Of a DNA stretch of 43,108 nt, positions 25,599 through 32,944 are shown in pieces. How positions within the stretch are numbered: position 1 is the first letter of the stretch; each line of letters begins with the position of its first letter. Under the pieces are notes generated by a model. The model was not told where the DNA came from, made no database searches, and worked only from the letters and a program-made list of their open reading frames with translations. Both the position numbers and the translations under genes were made by a program. The DNA comes from Geobacteraceae bacterium (GTDB taxonomy: Bacteria; Desulfobacterota; Desulfuromonadia; Geobacterales; Geobacteraceae): contig JAMXLF010000039.1 of assembly GCA_024281055.1 (NCBI GenBank), positions 1 to 43,108 of the forward strand. Direction: 5' to 3'.

Positions 25599-26499
25599 TA
25601 AGCTTTCTGTCACGGCTATAATAATGACATTGAACGAACAGATTAATCTCCCCGATTGTCTGGCATCGATCAAGGATCACGTCGATGATATCATTGTTGT
25701 CGACTCTTTTTCTTCGGACGCGACTCTTGAGATCGCGAATAAATACACTGCCAAAATATATCAAAACAAATTCCTTAACCATTCCAAACAATTTATCTGG
25801 GCCTTGAACAACACGGAGATCAAGAACGAATGGATCCTCCGCCTCGACGCGGACGAACGCTGGACCCCGGAGGGGTTCGCCGCGCTGCGGGACATCATCG
25901 AGAACGACCGGGCCGACGGGGTGTACGTGAAGATGAAGATTTTCGTCATGGGGCGCTGGATCAAGCACGGCGGCTTTTATCCCAACTACTTCCTGCGGGT
26001 GTACAAGCGCTCCAAAGGCTCCATGGAAGACCGCTGGATGGACGAGCACATCCGGGTCGACGGCCGGACCGTTGTCTCGGATATCGACGTGATCGAAGCC
26101 AACTACGACCGCCAGAAAAACCTCGTGCTCTGGACGACCAAGCACAACGGCTATTCCACCCGCGAGGCGGTGGAGTTTCTCATCGCGAAGCACAGGCTTG
26201 CCGAGGTGGATACCGTGGCCAGTCTCTCGGGCACAAAGACGGAAAGGAAACGCTGGCTGAAGGAGAACGTCTACTTCAAGGTGCCGCTCTTCGTCCGGCC
26301 GTTCCTCTACTTTTTCTACCGCTACTTCCTCAAGCTCGGTTTTCTCGACGGCATCCAGGGGTTCATCTTCCACACCCTGCATGCCTTCTGGTACCGCTTC
26401 TTGGTCGACGCCAAGGTGTACCAGATCGAGAAGAACGCCAGGGACGAGGGGACCGACATCAGGACCGCGATCAGGACCCATTACGGGCTGGACGTGTAA
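25591..26499 (+). CDS. Family 2 glycosyltransferase (WaaE/KdtX-like)
   Basis: A 302-residue GT-A enzyme. The N-terminal nucleotide-binding strand is VTAIIMTLNEQINLPDCLAS, followed by DDIIVVDSFSSD at about residues 31-42 and the metal-binding region LRLDADERWTP at about 84-94. These are hallmarks of the subfamily that includes LPS heptose and glucose transferases. The C-terminal half has a hydrophobic, basic segment (LFVRPFLYFFYRYFLKLGFL) that may touch the membrane. Composition changes inside the gene: the first about 70 codons are AT-rich like upstream genes, and the rest is GC-rich with C/G third positions. A recombination junction near 25.8 kb is likely. Confidence 0.9.
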   Translation: MSNKLSVTAIIMTLNEQINLPDCLASIKDHVDDIIVVDSFSSDATLEIANKYTAKIYQNKFLNHSKQFIWALNNTEIKNEWILRLDADERWTPEGFAALRDIIENDRADGVYVKMKIFVMGRWIKHGGFYPNYFLRVYKRSKGSMEDRWMDEHIRVDGRTVVSDIDVIEANYDRQKNLVLWTTKHNGYSTREAVEFLIAKHRLAEVDTVASLSGTKTERKRWLKENVYFKVPLFVRPFLYFFYRYFLKLGFLDGIQGFIFHTLHAFWYRFLVDAKVYQIEKNARDEGTDIRTAIRTHYGLDV

Positions 26500-26501
26500 C
26501 C

Positions 26502-27101
26502 GTGGCAAAGAAGCAATTGAAGAGATTTGCCTGTCTTGCGGGCTTCCTATGCATCGTCCTGGCCGTGATCGGCTTTCTCCGGGCCGGCGTTTTCCTCTCC
26601 TCCCCGGCCAGGCAGCCCGTGAAGGCCGATGCCATGGTGATCCTCGGCGGAGACGCCGGGGCGCGCACGCTCAAGGGAATTGAGCTCTACAAGAAGGGGT
26701 ACGCCGCGCGAGTGATCCTCACGGGGCTCGACGAGGGGGAGCCGGAGGCGCAGAACTATTACCTCCACTGGCGGTCGCAGATGCTGATCGGCGCCGGCGT
26801 GCCGAAACGGGCGCTGCAGTTCGACACGGTTTCGAAAAACTCCTGGGAAGAGGCCGCAAACACGCTGAAGCGGGCGCAGGCCGCCGGCTGGAAAACGGTG
26901 CTGGTGGTGAGTGATCCGCCTCACATGCGGCGTCTCAAGTGGGTCTGGGGCAAGCTGCAGCGGGGGACCGGCGTGGACGTCGTCCTGGTGGAAGCTGTGC
27001 CGTCCTGGTGGGAGCCGCAGCGGTGGTGGAAGAACGAGATTTCCGCGAAGTTCGTCGCCAACGAGTATCTGAAGATAGCCTATTACCTGGTCGCCCATTA
27101 G
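26502..27101 (+). CDS. DUF218 (YdcF/ElyC-like) membrane-anchored protein
   Basis: A 199-residue protein starting at GTG 26502, two bases after the preceding stop. The longer open frame upstream overlaps the glycosyltransferase in a shadow frame. A single N-terminal membrane segment at about residues 10-32 precedes the DUF218 core. That core shows ADAMVILGGDAGART, ARVILTG, SKNSWEEAANTLKRAQ and VVSDPPHMRRLKWVW. Members of this family occur in envelope and EPS loci, and ElyC affects lipid-carrier-dependent envelope synthesis in E. coli. The reaction is unknown. Placement between a glycosyltransferase and an acyltransferase suggests a role in EPS assembly. Confidence 0.85.
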   Translation: MAKKQLKRFACLAGFLCIVLAVIGFLRAGVFLSSPARQPVKADAMVILGGDAGARTLKGIELYKKGYAARVILTGLDEGEPEAQNYYLHWRSQMLIGAGVPKRALQFDTVSKNSWEEAANTLKRAQAAGWKTVLVVSDPPHMRRLKWVWGKLQRGTGVDVVLVEAVPSWWEPQRWWKNEISAKFVANEYLKIAYYLVAH

Positions 27102-27112
27102 GGGAGAACGCC

Positions 27113-27667
27113 ATGGCGGTAAATCTTTCCACGTTCGATAACTCCTGGTACAATCCCGGCCGCGGGTTCATTGTCCGGACCCTCTGGCATTTCGTGAACG
27201 CCGTCTTTCTCCAGTCTCCGCTGAACCCCTCCTCCGGGCTCAAGACGGCAGTGTTGCGGCTCTTCGGGGCGAGAATCGGCAGGGGGGTCGTGCTGAAGCC
27301 CTCCATCAACGTGAAGTACCCGTGGAACCTGGTGATCGGCGACTATTCCTGGATCGGCGAACATGCCTGGCTCGACTCCCTGGCTCCGATCACCATCGGC
27401 AGCAACGTCTGCGTGTCGCAGGGGGTCTATTTCTGCACCGGCAACCATGACTGGACCGACCCCGCCTTCGGCCTCATCGTCAAACCGATTATCATAGAGG
27501 ATGGCGGCTGGGTCGGGACGCGGGCCACGGTGCTTCCCGGGGTTACCGTGAAAAGCCATTCCATCGCCGCCGCCGGCTCGGTCATCGCCAAAGACACGGA
27601 GCCGTACATGATCTATGCGGGAAACCCGGCGGTTGCGGTTAAAGAACGTAAAATCCGTGAGGCGTAA
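27113..27667 (+). CDS. WcaF-like colanic-acid-type O-acetyltransferase
   Basis: A 184-residue hexapeptide acyltransferase from ATG 27113, preceded by GGGGAGA. The N-terminal NLSTFDNSWYNPGRGFIVRT closely follows the WcaF pattern. Beta-helix coils include INVKYPWNLVIGDYSWIGEH and ITIGSNVCVSQGVYFCTGNHDW, with the catalytic His in NHDW near residue 108. VGTRATVLPGVTV and MIYAGNPAVAVKER follow. It transfers an acetyl group from acetyl-CoA to an EPS sugar. The final residues REA and the stop codon are read from the start of a GTAAGGC-type repeat array, so the native C-terminus may have been altered. Confidence 0.88.
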   Translation: MAVNLSTFDNSWYNPGRGFIVRTLWHFVNAVFLQSPLNPSSGLKTAVLRLFGARIGRGVVLKPSINVKYPWNLVIGDYSWIGEHAWLDSLAPITIGSNVCVSQGVYFCTGNHDWTDPAFGLIVKPIIIEDGGWVGTRATVLPGVTVKSHSIAAAGSVIAKDTEPYMIYAGNPAVAVKERKIREA

Positions 27668-27799
27668 AAGGCCGTAAGGCGGAAGGCGTGAAAAAGGCCG
27701 TAAGGCGGAAGGCGTAAAGGCCGTAAGGCGGGAAGGCGTAAAAGGCCGTAAGGCGTGTTACCCCTCACGCTTTACGCCTGACGCCTCACGCTTTACGAG
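27657..27799. repeat. GTAAGGC-type repeat cluster with inverted arm
   Basis: Forward units GTAAGGC and GGAAGGC separated by GTAAAAGGCC-like links run from about 27657 to 27757. Six inverted units in strict 7-base phase follow at 27758-27799, for example TCACGCT and TTACGCC. The left edge encodes the end of the wcaF-like gene. The right edge supplies the ribosome-binding site (GAGG at 27797-27800) of the second S23 gene. Confidence 0.8.
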
Positions 27800-27806
27800 G
27801 TTGAGT

Positions 27807-28166
27807 ATGGAGAAGCCCCACAAGAAGCTTGATGCCTGGAACCTTGCCATGGCACTCGTCAAGGAAGTGTACAGAGCAACCGCCGATTTCCCATCCGCTG
27901 AAAGGTTCGGATTGACTGATCAGGCGAGAAGGGCGGCAGTCAGCATCCCAAGCAATATCGCAGAAGGGGCGGCAAGAAATACGAAGAAGGAGTTCATACA
28001 CTTTCTTCACATTTCCCAAGGCTCTCTCAGTGAACTGGATACGCAACTGGAACTGTCTAAAGAACTTGGCTATCTCGACGAGACTGTCTGGAGGACGCTG
28101 GACGAAACGATGACAAGGATTGATAAGATGCTGACAGGCCTCATACGTTCGCAGAAATCAAAGTAG
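27807..28166 (+). CDS. Four-helix-bundle protein of the S23 family (second copy)
   Basis: A 119-residue helical protein from ATG 27807, with GAGG six bases upstream; an in-frame TTG at 27801 is less likely. Family features are KKLDAWNLAMALVKEVYRA, FGLTDQARRAAVSIPSNIAE at about residues 32-52, EFIHFLHISQGSLSELDTQL and a C-terminal amphipathic helix. It is clearly homologous to, but diverged from, the 7463 gene. Function is unknown. As with the first copy, it breaks into an EPS gene string and is framed by heptamer arrays, here of the GTAAGGC/TTACGCT type. It may encode a small oligomeric nucleic-acid-binding protein. Confidence 0.87.
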   Translation: MEKPHKKLDAWNLAMALVKEVYRATADFPSAERFGLTDQARRAAVSIPSNIAEGAARNTKKEFIHFLHISQGSLSELDTQLELSKELGYLDETVWRTLDETMTRIDKMLTGLIRSQKSK

Positions 28167-28171
28167 TTTCT

Positions 28172-28199
28172 TTACCCCTTACGCTTTACGTTTTACGGA
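28172..28199. repeat. TTACGCT-type heptamer array right of the second S23 gene
   Basis: Four units in strict 7-base phase, from TTACCCC and TTACGCT to TTACGGA, lie between the S23 stop (28166) and the glycosyltransferase GTG (28207). The order starts with TTACCCC, like the inverted arm at 27758-27799. Confidence 0.8.
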
Positions 28200-28206
28200 T
28201 TCTAAC

Positions 28207-29022
28207 GTGACCATCTCAATAATCACCGCCACCTGCAACAGCGCATCCACCATCGCGGATTGCCTGGCAAGCGTCAATTCCCAGGAGGTCCCGGTTGAGC
28301 ACCTCATCGTCGACGGCGCCTCGGCGGACGATACGCTGGCGATTATCCGCCGGCATTCCCCTGCCGCCCGCATCCTGTCCGAGCCGGACAAGGGGATCTA
28401 CGACGCCATGAACAAGGGGATCGCCCTGGCGACGGGCGAGGCGGTCGGCATTCTCAATTCGGACGATTTTTACGCCGACAAGGATGTCCTGGCCAGGGTC
28501 GCTGCAGTCTTCGCCGACCCGGCCGTCGATGCCTGTTACGGCGATCTGGTCTACGTCAAAGACCGTTCAATGTTCAATGTTCGATGTTCAACGTTTACCG
28601 ATGACCGGTCCCCGGTCCCCGGTTCCCGGTCCCGGTTCCAAATCATTCGCTACTGGAAATCGGGAGAATTCAGCCCGGAGAAGTTCTACTGGGGCTGGAT
28701 GCCGCCCCATCCGACGTTCTTCGTGCGCCGGCGGGTCTATGAGCAGTACGGCCTTTTCAACCTGGCCCTGGGGTCGGCGGCCGACTACGAACTGATGCTC
28801 CGTTTTCTCCTCAAGCATCGGATCCGCACCGTCTATATTCCACAGGTACTGGTCACGATGCGAGCTGGCGGGGTAAGTAACGCCTCGTTTGGGAATCGCC
28901 TGAGAGCGAACCGCATGGACCGTGAGGCATGGCGGGTGAACGGACTGAAGCCGCACCCCTGGACCCTCTTCATGAAACCGGTGCGGAAGATCCCCCAGTG
29001 GCTCACAAGGCCTGCTGTTTAG
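28207..29022 (+). CDS. Family 2 glycosyltransferase with an in-frame heptamer insertion
   Basis: A 271-residue GT-A glycosyltransferase of the WcaA-like group. The start GTG 28207 gives the expected MTISIITATCNSASTIADCL; no clear ribosome-binding site lies upstream, where a heptamer array sits. LIVDGASADDTLAII, SEPDKGIYDAMNKGI and GILNSDDFYAD, the metal-binding aspartates, are near residues 36-95. WGWMPPHPTFFVRRRVYE and GSAADYELMLRFL complete the acceptor region. Between DLVYVKD and IIRYWKSGEFSPEKF the frame reads through a heptamer array (28565-28639) that adds about 24 residues rich in Arg, Ser and Pro. Relatives normally have a short loop here, so the added loop may be tolerated at the surface. 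Confidence 0.87.
   Translation: MTISIITATCNSASTIADCLASVNSQEVPVEHLIVDGASADDTLAIIRRHSPAARILSEPDKGIYDAMNKGIALATGEAVGILNSDDFYADKDVLARVAAVFADPAVDACYGDLVYVKDRSMFNVRCSTFTDDRSPVPGSRSRFQIIRYWKSGEFSPEKFYWGWMPPHPTFFVRRRVYEQYGLFNLALGSAADYELMLRFLLKHRIRTVYIPQVLVTMRAGGVSNASFGNRLRANRMDREAWRVNGLKPHPWTLFMKPVRKIPQWLTRPAV
28565..28639. repeat. Heptamer arrays of two families fused inside a glycosyltransferase gene
   Basis: Units GTTCAAT, GTTCAAT, GTTCGAT and GTTCAAC occupy 28565-28592. Without loss of 7-base phase, GTTTACC and GATGACC lead into GGTCCCC-type units from 28607. The last units (28628-28639) are six bases long. Phase is continuous over nine units (63 bases, 21 codons), so the frame is preserved. Confidence 0.8.
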
Positions 29023-29096
29023 GAAGACTACGGGCAACAACTGCTCAACCGGATTGCGATTGATGTATTTGCACTGAACCAGGAGACGGCTTCGTC

Positions 29097-30755
29097 ATGA
29101 ACCTCATGACCTGCTTCTACATATTCATGACCGCCCTGTTCGCGGCGCTCATCATGGTCCCCTTCCTCCACAGATGGGCCCTCGACACCGGTGCCGTGGA
29201 CACCCCCGACGACCGCAAGGTGCACCAGGCGGCGGTCCCCCGCATCGGCGGGATCGCCATCAGCCTCGCCTTTCTCTTCTCCATCCTGGTATTCGTCGAC
29301 ATCTCGCGGGAGATGCGGGGTATTGCCGCGGGGGGGCTGATTCTCTTCTTTACCGGCCTCGTGGACGACCTCTACGGGCTTTCCCCGAAAAGAAAGTTCT
29401 TCGGGGAGATCTTCGGGTGCCTCATCGCCACGACCATAAGTCATCTGCATGTCCACCGCCTCGGCGACCTGTTCGGTGCCGGCCCGATCGAACTGCCGGT
29501 GTGGGTGGCGATCCCCTTCACGATCGTTGCCGTGGTGGGGGTCATCAACGCCATCAACCTCGTCGACGGCCTCGACGGGCTCGCCGGCGGGGTGTCGGTG
29601 ATTGCCCTGGCTGCGTTTTCTTTCCTGAGTTACCAGGCCGGCAATTTTCAGGTGCTGGTCCTCTGCGCCGGGCTGCTGGGCGGGGTGCTCGGGTTTCTCA
29701 AGTACAATTTCTTCCCCGCCCGCATCTTCATGGGAGACGCGGGGAGTCTGGTGGTCGGGTTCGTCCTGGCGTTCATCGCGATCTACCTGACACAGGTTCC
29801 GGGATCACGCTTAAGCCCGATGGTGCCGCTCGTGGTGCTCGGTCTCCCGATCATCGACACCCTGCGGGTGATGGTGAAGCGCCTGCTGCGCAGGGCGAGC
29901 CCGTTTGCGCCGGATATGACCCATGTGCATCACAGGATTCTGGACCTGGGCCTCCAGCATCGGTTCACGGTCATCGTCATCTACGGACTGTCGGTATTCT
30001 GGGCGGCATTTGCCGTCATCAATCACGATGCTCGCGACAGTATCCTGCTCTTCTGCTACGTCCTGTATTCGGGAGCTTTCTATCTCGGAATCCATAATCT
30101 GCGGCGCAACCGGGGATGGCTGTCGTTTCTCGGCAACGACTCCGCCCGGGGGATACGGGAGTCGGTTACCTACCTGCGGTTTGCCGACCTGGTGGCGCAC
30201 GCGGACTCCATCCTCCTCGCGCTGATCCTTGCGTACCTTGCCCTCGCCGCAGCGACGGGCACGCAGGCGAGCGACTGGTTTGTCCAGATGGCCCTCACAC
30301 TGGTCATTGCCAGCATTGCCCTCCTTTACCTCACCCGCGACACGCGGAACCATTTCGTCCTTGCCATGCTCTACTTTGCCTCGATGCTGGTGGCCTTTAC
30401 GGTGGCCCGTCACGGCAGCGCCGAAATGGTAGCGGGGGTAAGCCTGAAGCGCGTTTCCGACTGTGTGCTCCTTGCGCTGGTTTCTGTCATTGCCCTCCGT
30501 TTGCTCTTCAGAAGGCCGGCCGAGTTCTTCCTGACGAGCGTTGACTACCTGTTCCTCGGGGTCAGCGTGTTTCTTGCCGTCGTGGCCCCCCAGGTGGACC
30601 CGTCCCACCGGATGACCGGCGTTCTTGCCCGGGGTATCGTCCTGTTTATGGGGCTGAAGATTGCAGCGTCGAAAGGAGTGGGGCAGTCGAAGGTCCTGGT
30701 CTACGGGATGCTCGCGGTCCTGGCTGCCATAGTGGTAGAGGGGTACCTCTTCTGA
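29097..30755 (+). CDS. WecA/MraY-type polyprenyl-phosphate sugar-1-phosphate transferase with extended C-terminus
   Basis: A polytopic 552-residue enzyme that starts repeat-unit synthesis by moving a HexNAc-1-phosphate from UDP-sugar to undecaprenyl phosphate. Signatures are VPRIGGIAI near residue 46, the Mg-binding GLVDDLYGLSPKRKF near 87, NAINLVDGLDGLAGG near 152-166, RIFMGDAGSL near 211 and a DMTHVHHRILDLG loop near 273. The catalytic core ends near residue 330. About 200 further residues add roughly five to six membrane helices, making the protein longer than the usual 350. ATG 29097 and ATG 29106 are both possible starts. As the last gene of the EPS run it supplies the lipid-linked primer. 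Confidence 0.9.
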   Translation: MNLMTCFYIFMTALFAALIMVPFLHRWALDTGAVDTPDDRKVHQAAVPRIGGIAISLAFLFSILVFVDISREMRGIAAGGLILFFTGLVDDLYGLSPKRKFFGEIFGCLIATTISHLHVHRLGDLFGAGPIELPVWVAIPFTIVAVVGVINAINLVDGLDGLAGGVSVIALAAFSFLSYQAGNFQVLVLCAGLLGGVLGFLKYNFFPARIFMGDAGSLVVGFVLAFIAIYLTQVPGSRLSPMVPLVVLGLPIIDTLRVMVKRLLRRASPFAPDMTHVHHRILDLGLQHRFTVIVIYGLSVFWAAFAVINHDARDSILLFCYVLYSGAFYLGIHNLRRNRGWLSFLGNDSARGIRESVTYLRFADLVAHADSILLALILAYLALAAATGTQASDWFVQMALTLVIASIALLYLTRDTRNHFVLAMLYFASMLVAFTVARHGSAEMVAGVSLKRVSDCVLLALVSVIALRLLFRRPAEFFLTSVDYLFLGVSVFLAVVAPQVDPSHRMTGVLARGIVLFMGLKIAASKGVGQSKVLVYGMLAVLAAIVVEGYLF

Positions 30756-30907
30756 CCGGATGACCCGCATGCTGCGCTGTTCCGTTCCGGCCATGTATTT
30801 GCTTGCTTTTTCCGCCGCAATTGTAGTATTCACAGATGAAGCCGTTTCCATACCTTGTGGGATGGCCCGTGCAGACTTTGATGTTATTTTCATAAGGAGG
30901 GACTGAA

Positions 30908-32011
30908 ATGAAACGATGCCAGACAACCGTCGCGGCGGCGGTGCTGTTGATGGGGATGCTTCTGCCCTTTGCGGCGCGGGCCGAGAACAAGGCCTATTCA
31001 CTTTCGTTGACGCCGTTTGCCGGCGGATATATCTTCGAGGGGAATCAGCACCGCCGGGACAGCACGGTCTATGGCCTTTCTGCCGGCTACAACTTCACCG
31101 AGAACTGGGCGCTTGAGCTTACCGGGACCTACAGCCCCGACGTCCACTCGACAGTCATCCCCCAACAACAGACCGTGAATCTTTATCAGGTACGCGGCGA
31201 CATACTCTACCATTTCATGCCGGAACAGCGCTTCGTACCGTATGCGGCTATCGGCGGAGGCGTCCTCTTTTTCGAGCCGCGGAATGGGTCTACCGACCGC
31301 GATGCCATGGCCGACGTCGGCGCCGGGTTCAAGTTTTTTCTCACCGATTCCGTCGCGCTGCGGGGCGACCTTCGCTACATCCTCGATTTCACCACCCATG
31401 ACATCACCCGGACGCGCACTCAATACAACAATTTCAGCTACACCGCCGGTCTGACCTTCCAGTTCGGCGGGGTGAAGCAGCAGGCTCCCGAAGCCGCGCA
31501 ACCGGTGCCGAAGCCCGAGCCGGCCCAGCCGGCAGCCGAGGTCGTGCCGCAAACCCCTGCAGCTGTCGAAAAGCCCGCGCCGGTGCAACCGGCCCCGGTT
31601 GAACTGACCCCGGCCCCGGTGAAGGAGACTCCAGCACCCCCAGCGCCTGTTGAGGAAGGGCCGGTCACCCTGCAGGCCGGCAAGCGGGGCGCAGTGCCGG
31701 CGGGGAAAATCATGGTGACCGGCATCAGCATCGACCAGAGTGCGCTGGAGATAACGACCACCGGGCGGATCACGAATTACAGGACCTTCACGCTGTCCCA
31801 GCCGTCCCGGCTGGTCATCGACATCAGCAACGCGGTCAATGGCCTGGGGGCGGTCAGGGTACCGGTCCACAAATTCGGCATCCTCGCCGTCCGCTTCGGG
31901 TCCCATCCGGATCACCTCCGGATCGTCCTTGACGCGGCCCAGGGGAAACTCCTCCCGTACCGGATCATCGAAACCGGCAACGGGCTGAAGGTCATCATGA
32001 CGGCTCCGTAG
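30908..32011 (+). CDS. Outer-membrane beta-barrel protein with C-terminal AMIN domain
   Basis: A 367-residue exported protein with an ideal AAGGAGG ribosome-binding site. Its signal peptide is at residues 1-25 (LLPFAARA, then E). Residues about 28-195 form an OmpA/OmpW-like eight-strand barrel with alternating strands such as YGLSAGYNFTENWALELTG and closing FSYTAGLTFQFGG. Residues about 198-255 are a Pro/Ala-rich linker with repeated PAPV and QPAP. The C-terminal about 100 residues are an AMIN domain (TLSQPSRLVIDISNAV, ILAVRFGSHPDHLRIVLDA), a fold that binds peptidoglycan or secretin partners. The protein could tie the outer membrane to the wall. It is 152 bases after the EPS transferase and ends at a strong terminator. 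Confidence 0.83.
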   Translation: MKRCQTTVAAAVLLMGMLLPFAARAENKAYSLSLTPFAGGYIFEGNQHRRDSTVYGLSAGYNFTENWALELTGTYSPDVHSTVIPQQQTVNLYQVRGDILYHFMPEQRFVPYAAIGGGVLFFEPRNGSTDRDAMADVGAGFKFFLTDSVALRGDLRYILDFTTHDITRTRTQYNNFSYTAGLTFQFGGVKQQAPEAAQPVPKPEPAQPAAEVVPQTPAAVEKPAPVQPAPVELTPAPVKETPAPPAPVEEGPVTLQAGKRGAVPAGKIMVTGISIDQSALEITTTGRITNYRTFTLSQPSRLVIDISNAVNGLGAVRVPVHKFGILAVRFGSHPDHLRIVLDAAQGKLLPYRIIETGNGLKVIMTAP

Positions 32012-32038
32012 CGCTAAGCGCTTCACCGTTCATCGAGA

Positions 32039-32074
32039 CGAAAAAACCGGGGCAGGAATGCCCCGGTTTTTTCG
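32039..32074. terminator. Intrinsic terminator, copy 1
   Basis: A long perfect stem, six A plus CCGGGGC at 32041-32053 and GCCCCGG plus six T at 32060-32072, with loop AGGAAT, lies 28 bases after the barrel-AMIN stop. One more pair of CG bases extends it on each side. A 32-base identical copy lies at 32837-32868. Confidence 0.95.
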
Positions 32075-32105
32075 TCATGTGTGGTGTGCAAGGTGAACGC
32101 TCAGC

Positions 32106-32465
32106 TTAATAAGCCTTCAGCAACCCCTGAATTTGCCCTGCCAATCCTGGCAAGTCGTTTTGGATCGTCTTCCAGACAATTTCCATGTCAACCATGAAAT
32201 AGCCGTGGGCCAAGGCGTTTCGCATTTCGTATGCGATCCCCCAGGGGACGTCGGCATGTGCGGCGGCAAAATCGGGATGGTACCGTTCGATGTTACGCGC
32301 CGCCTCGCCGATGATCTCGAAATTCCGTATTACCGCATCCTGGGTTTTCTCATCCTCCAGGAACGTTTCCAGATTCATTGGTCTGACGTAGCGATCGATG
32401 CGACTGATCGCATCAAGGATATGATTGAGGTAGTCTCTGACCCTGAGGTTGTCGGTTCGACTCAT
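32106..32465 (-). CDS. hepT: HepT-family toxin (DUF86 ribonuclease)
   Basis: A 119-residue helical protein of the HEPN family. The catalytic RNase motif R-x4-H-x-Y is intact as RNALAHGY (Arg82, His87, Tyr89). In the studied MntA/HepT systems, HepT cleaves RNA and is silenced when the partner nucleotidyltransferase adds AMP groups to the motif tyrosine. The gene overlaps mntA by four bases (ATGA at 32462-32465) and is downstream of it, the normal order. The stop codon is 32 bases from a terminator shared with the convergent barrel gene. All key residues are present, so the toxin is probably active. Confidence 0.92.
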   Translation of the reverse strand: MSRTDNLRVRDYLNHILDAISRIDRYVRPMNLETFLEDEKTQDAVIRNFEIIGEAARNIERYHPDFAAAHADVPWGIAYEMRNALAHGYFMVDMEIVWKTIQNDLPGLAGQIQGLLKAY

Positions 32466-32752
32466 AGTGGTATGGCTTCCTTGATGACCTGCTCCCGGAA
32501 ACCGACAGGCAATGAATTAGGAGTCACCACGTCCACGGGAACGCCAAGCATCGTGCGCAGTTCGAGTCTGATGGCTCCGATATCCATAAGGGTCGTTTCG
32601 GGTGTGGGATCCACCAGCAGGTCGAGGTCACTGTCGTCGGTGTCTTTACCATGCAGCACGGAGCCAAAGACGCGGACATTCTTAACCCGATGGTTCAAGG
32701 TTATGCGTTGTATCTCTTCGCGATGGAATTGCAGGGCCGCAGAAGGTTTCAT
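32462..32752 (-). CDS. mntA: MntA-family antitoxin nucleotidyltransferase
   Basis: A 96-residue minimal nucleotidyltransferase. The signature GS-x10-DxD is complete: Gly30-Ser31, then Asp42 and Asp44 (GSVLHGKDTDDSDLDLLVD). A further acidic residue lies in PVDVVTP near residue 74. It neutralises HepT by AMP transfer. The start ATG (32750-32752 on minus) has GGAGG five bases upstream. The pair is the only plus/minus interruption between the barrel gene and the next operon and looks like an inserted cassette. Confidence 0.92.
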   Translation of the reverse strand: MKPSAALQFHREEIQRITLNHRVKNVRVFGSVLHGKDTDDSDLDLLVDPTPETTLMDIGAIRLELRTMLGVPVDVVTPNSLPVGFREQVIKEAIPL

Positions 32753-32836
32753 GGCACCTCCGGTTGGGTTGTTGTGACAAGTTCTTTTGCTGCAATGGAT
32801 TTTATCATAACATGTCGTACTTACGGCAGCAAAGGC

Positions 32837-32868
32837 AAAAAACCGGGGCAGGAATGCCCCGGTTTTTT
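32837..32868. terminator. Intrinsic terminator, copy 2
   Basis: Identical over 32 bases to 32041-32072 (six A, CCGGGGC, AGGAAT, GCCCCGG, six T). The two copies flank the mntA-hepT pair 796 bases apart. Being symmetric, it can stop transcription in both directions, including the minus-strand operon ending at 32945. Confidence 0.93.
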
Positions 32869-32880
32869 GTGAGGTTTTAC

Positions 32881-32913
32881 AGACCGCCGAAGTTTTCGAA
32901 ACCTCGGCGGTCT
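32881..32913. terminator. Long inverted repeat after the six-gene minus-strand operon
   Basis: AGACCGCCGA at 32881-32890 pairs with TCGGCGGTCT at 32904-32913. An inner GTTT/AAAC stem closes a TCG loop. It lies 32 bases past the stop of the last operon gene. No T-tract follows on minus, so it may be an RNA 3'-end stabiliser or assist the nearby terminator. Confidence 0.6.
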
Positions 32914-32944
32914 TGCTGGCTGATGGTTTGATCGCAGTTCGACG

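Noticed and set aside
25830-26501. N-terminal extension of the DUF218 gene
   Set aside because: This part overlaps the glycosyltransferase in another frame and reads as low-complexity Arg/Gly sequence. GTG 26502 gives a normal membrane-anchored protein.
7463-28166. S23/Avd-like genes as part of a diversity-generating retroelement
   Set aside because: The four-helix proteins resemble Avd, but no reverse transcriptase and no template/variable repeat pair with adenine-specific changes was seen.
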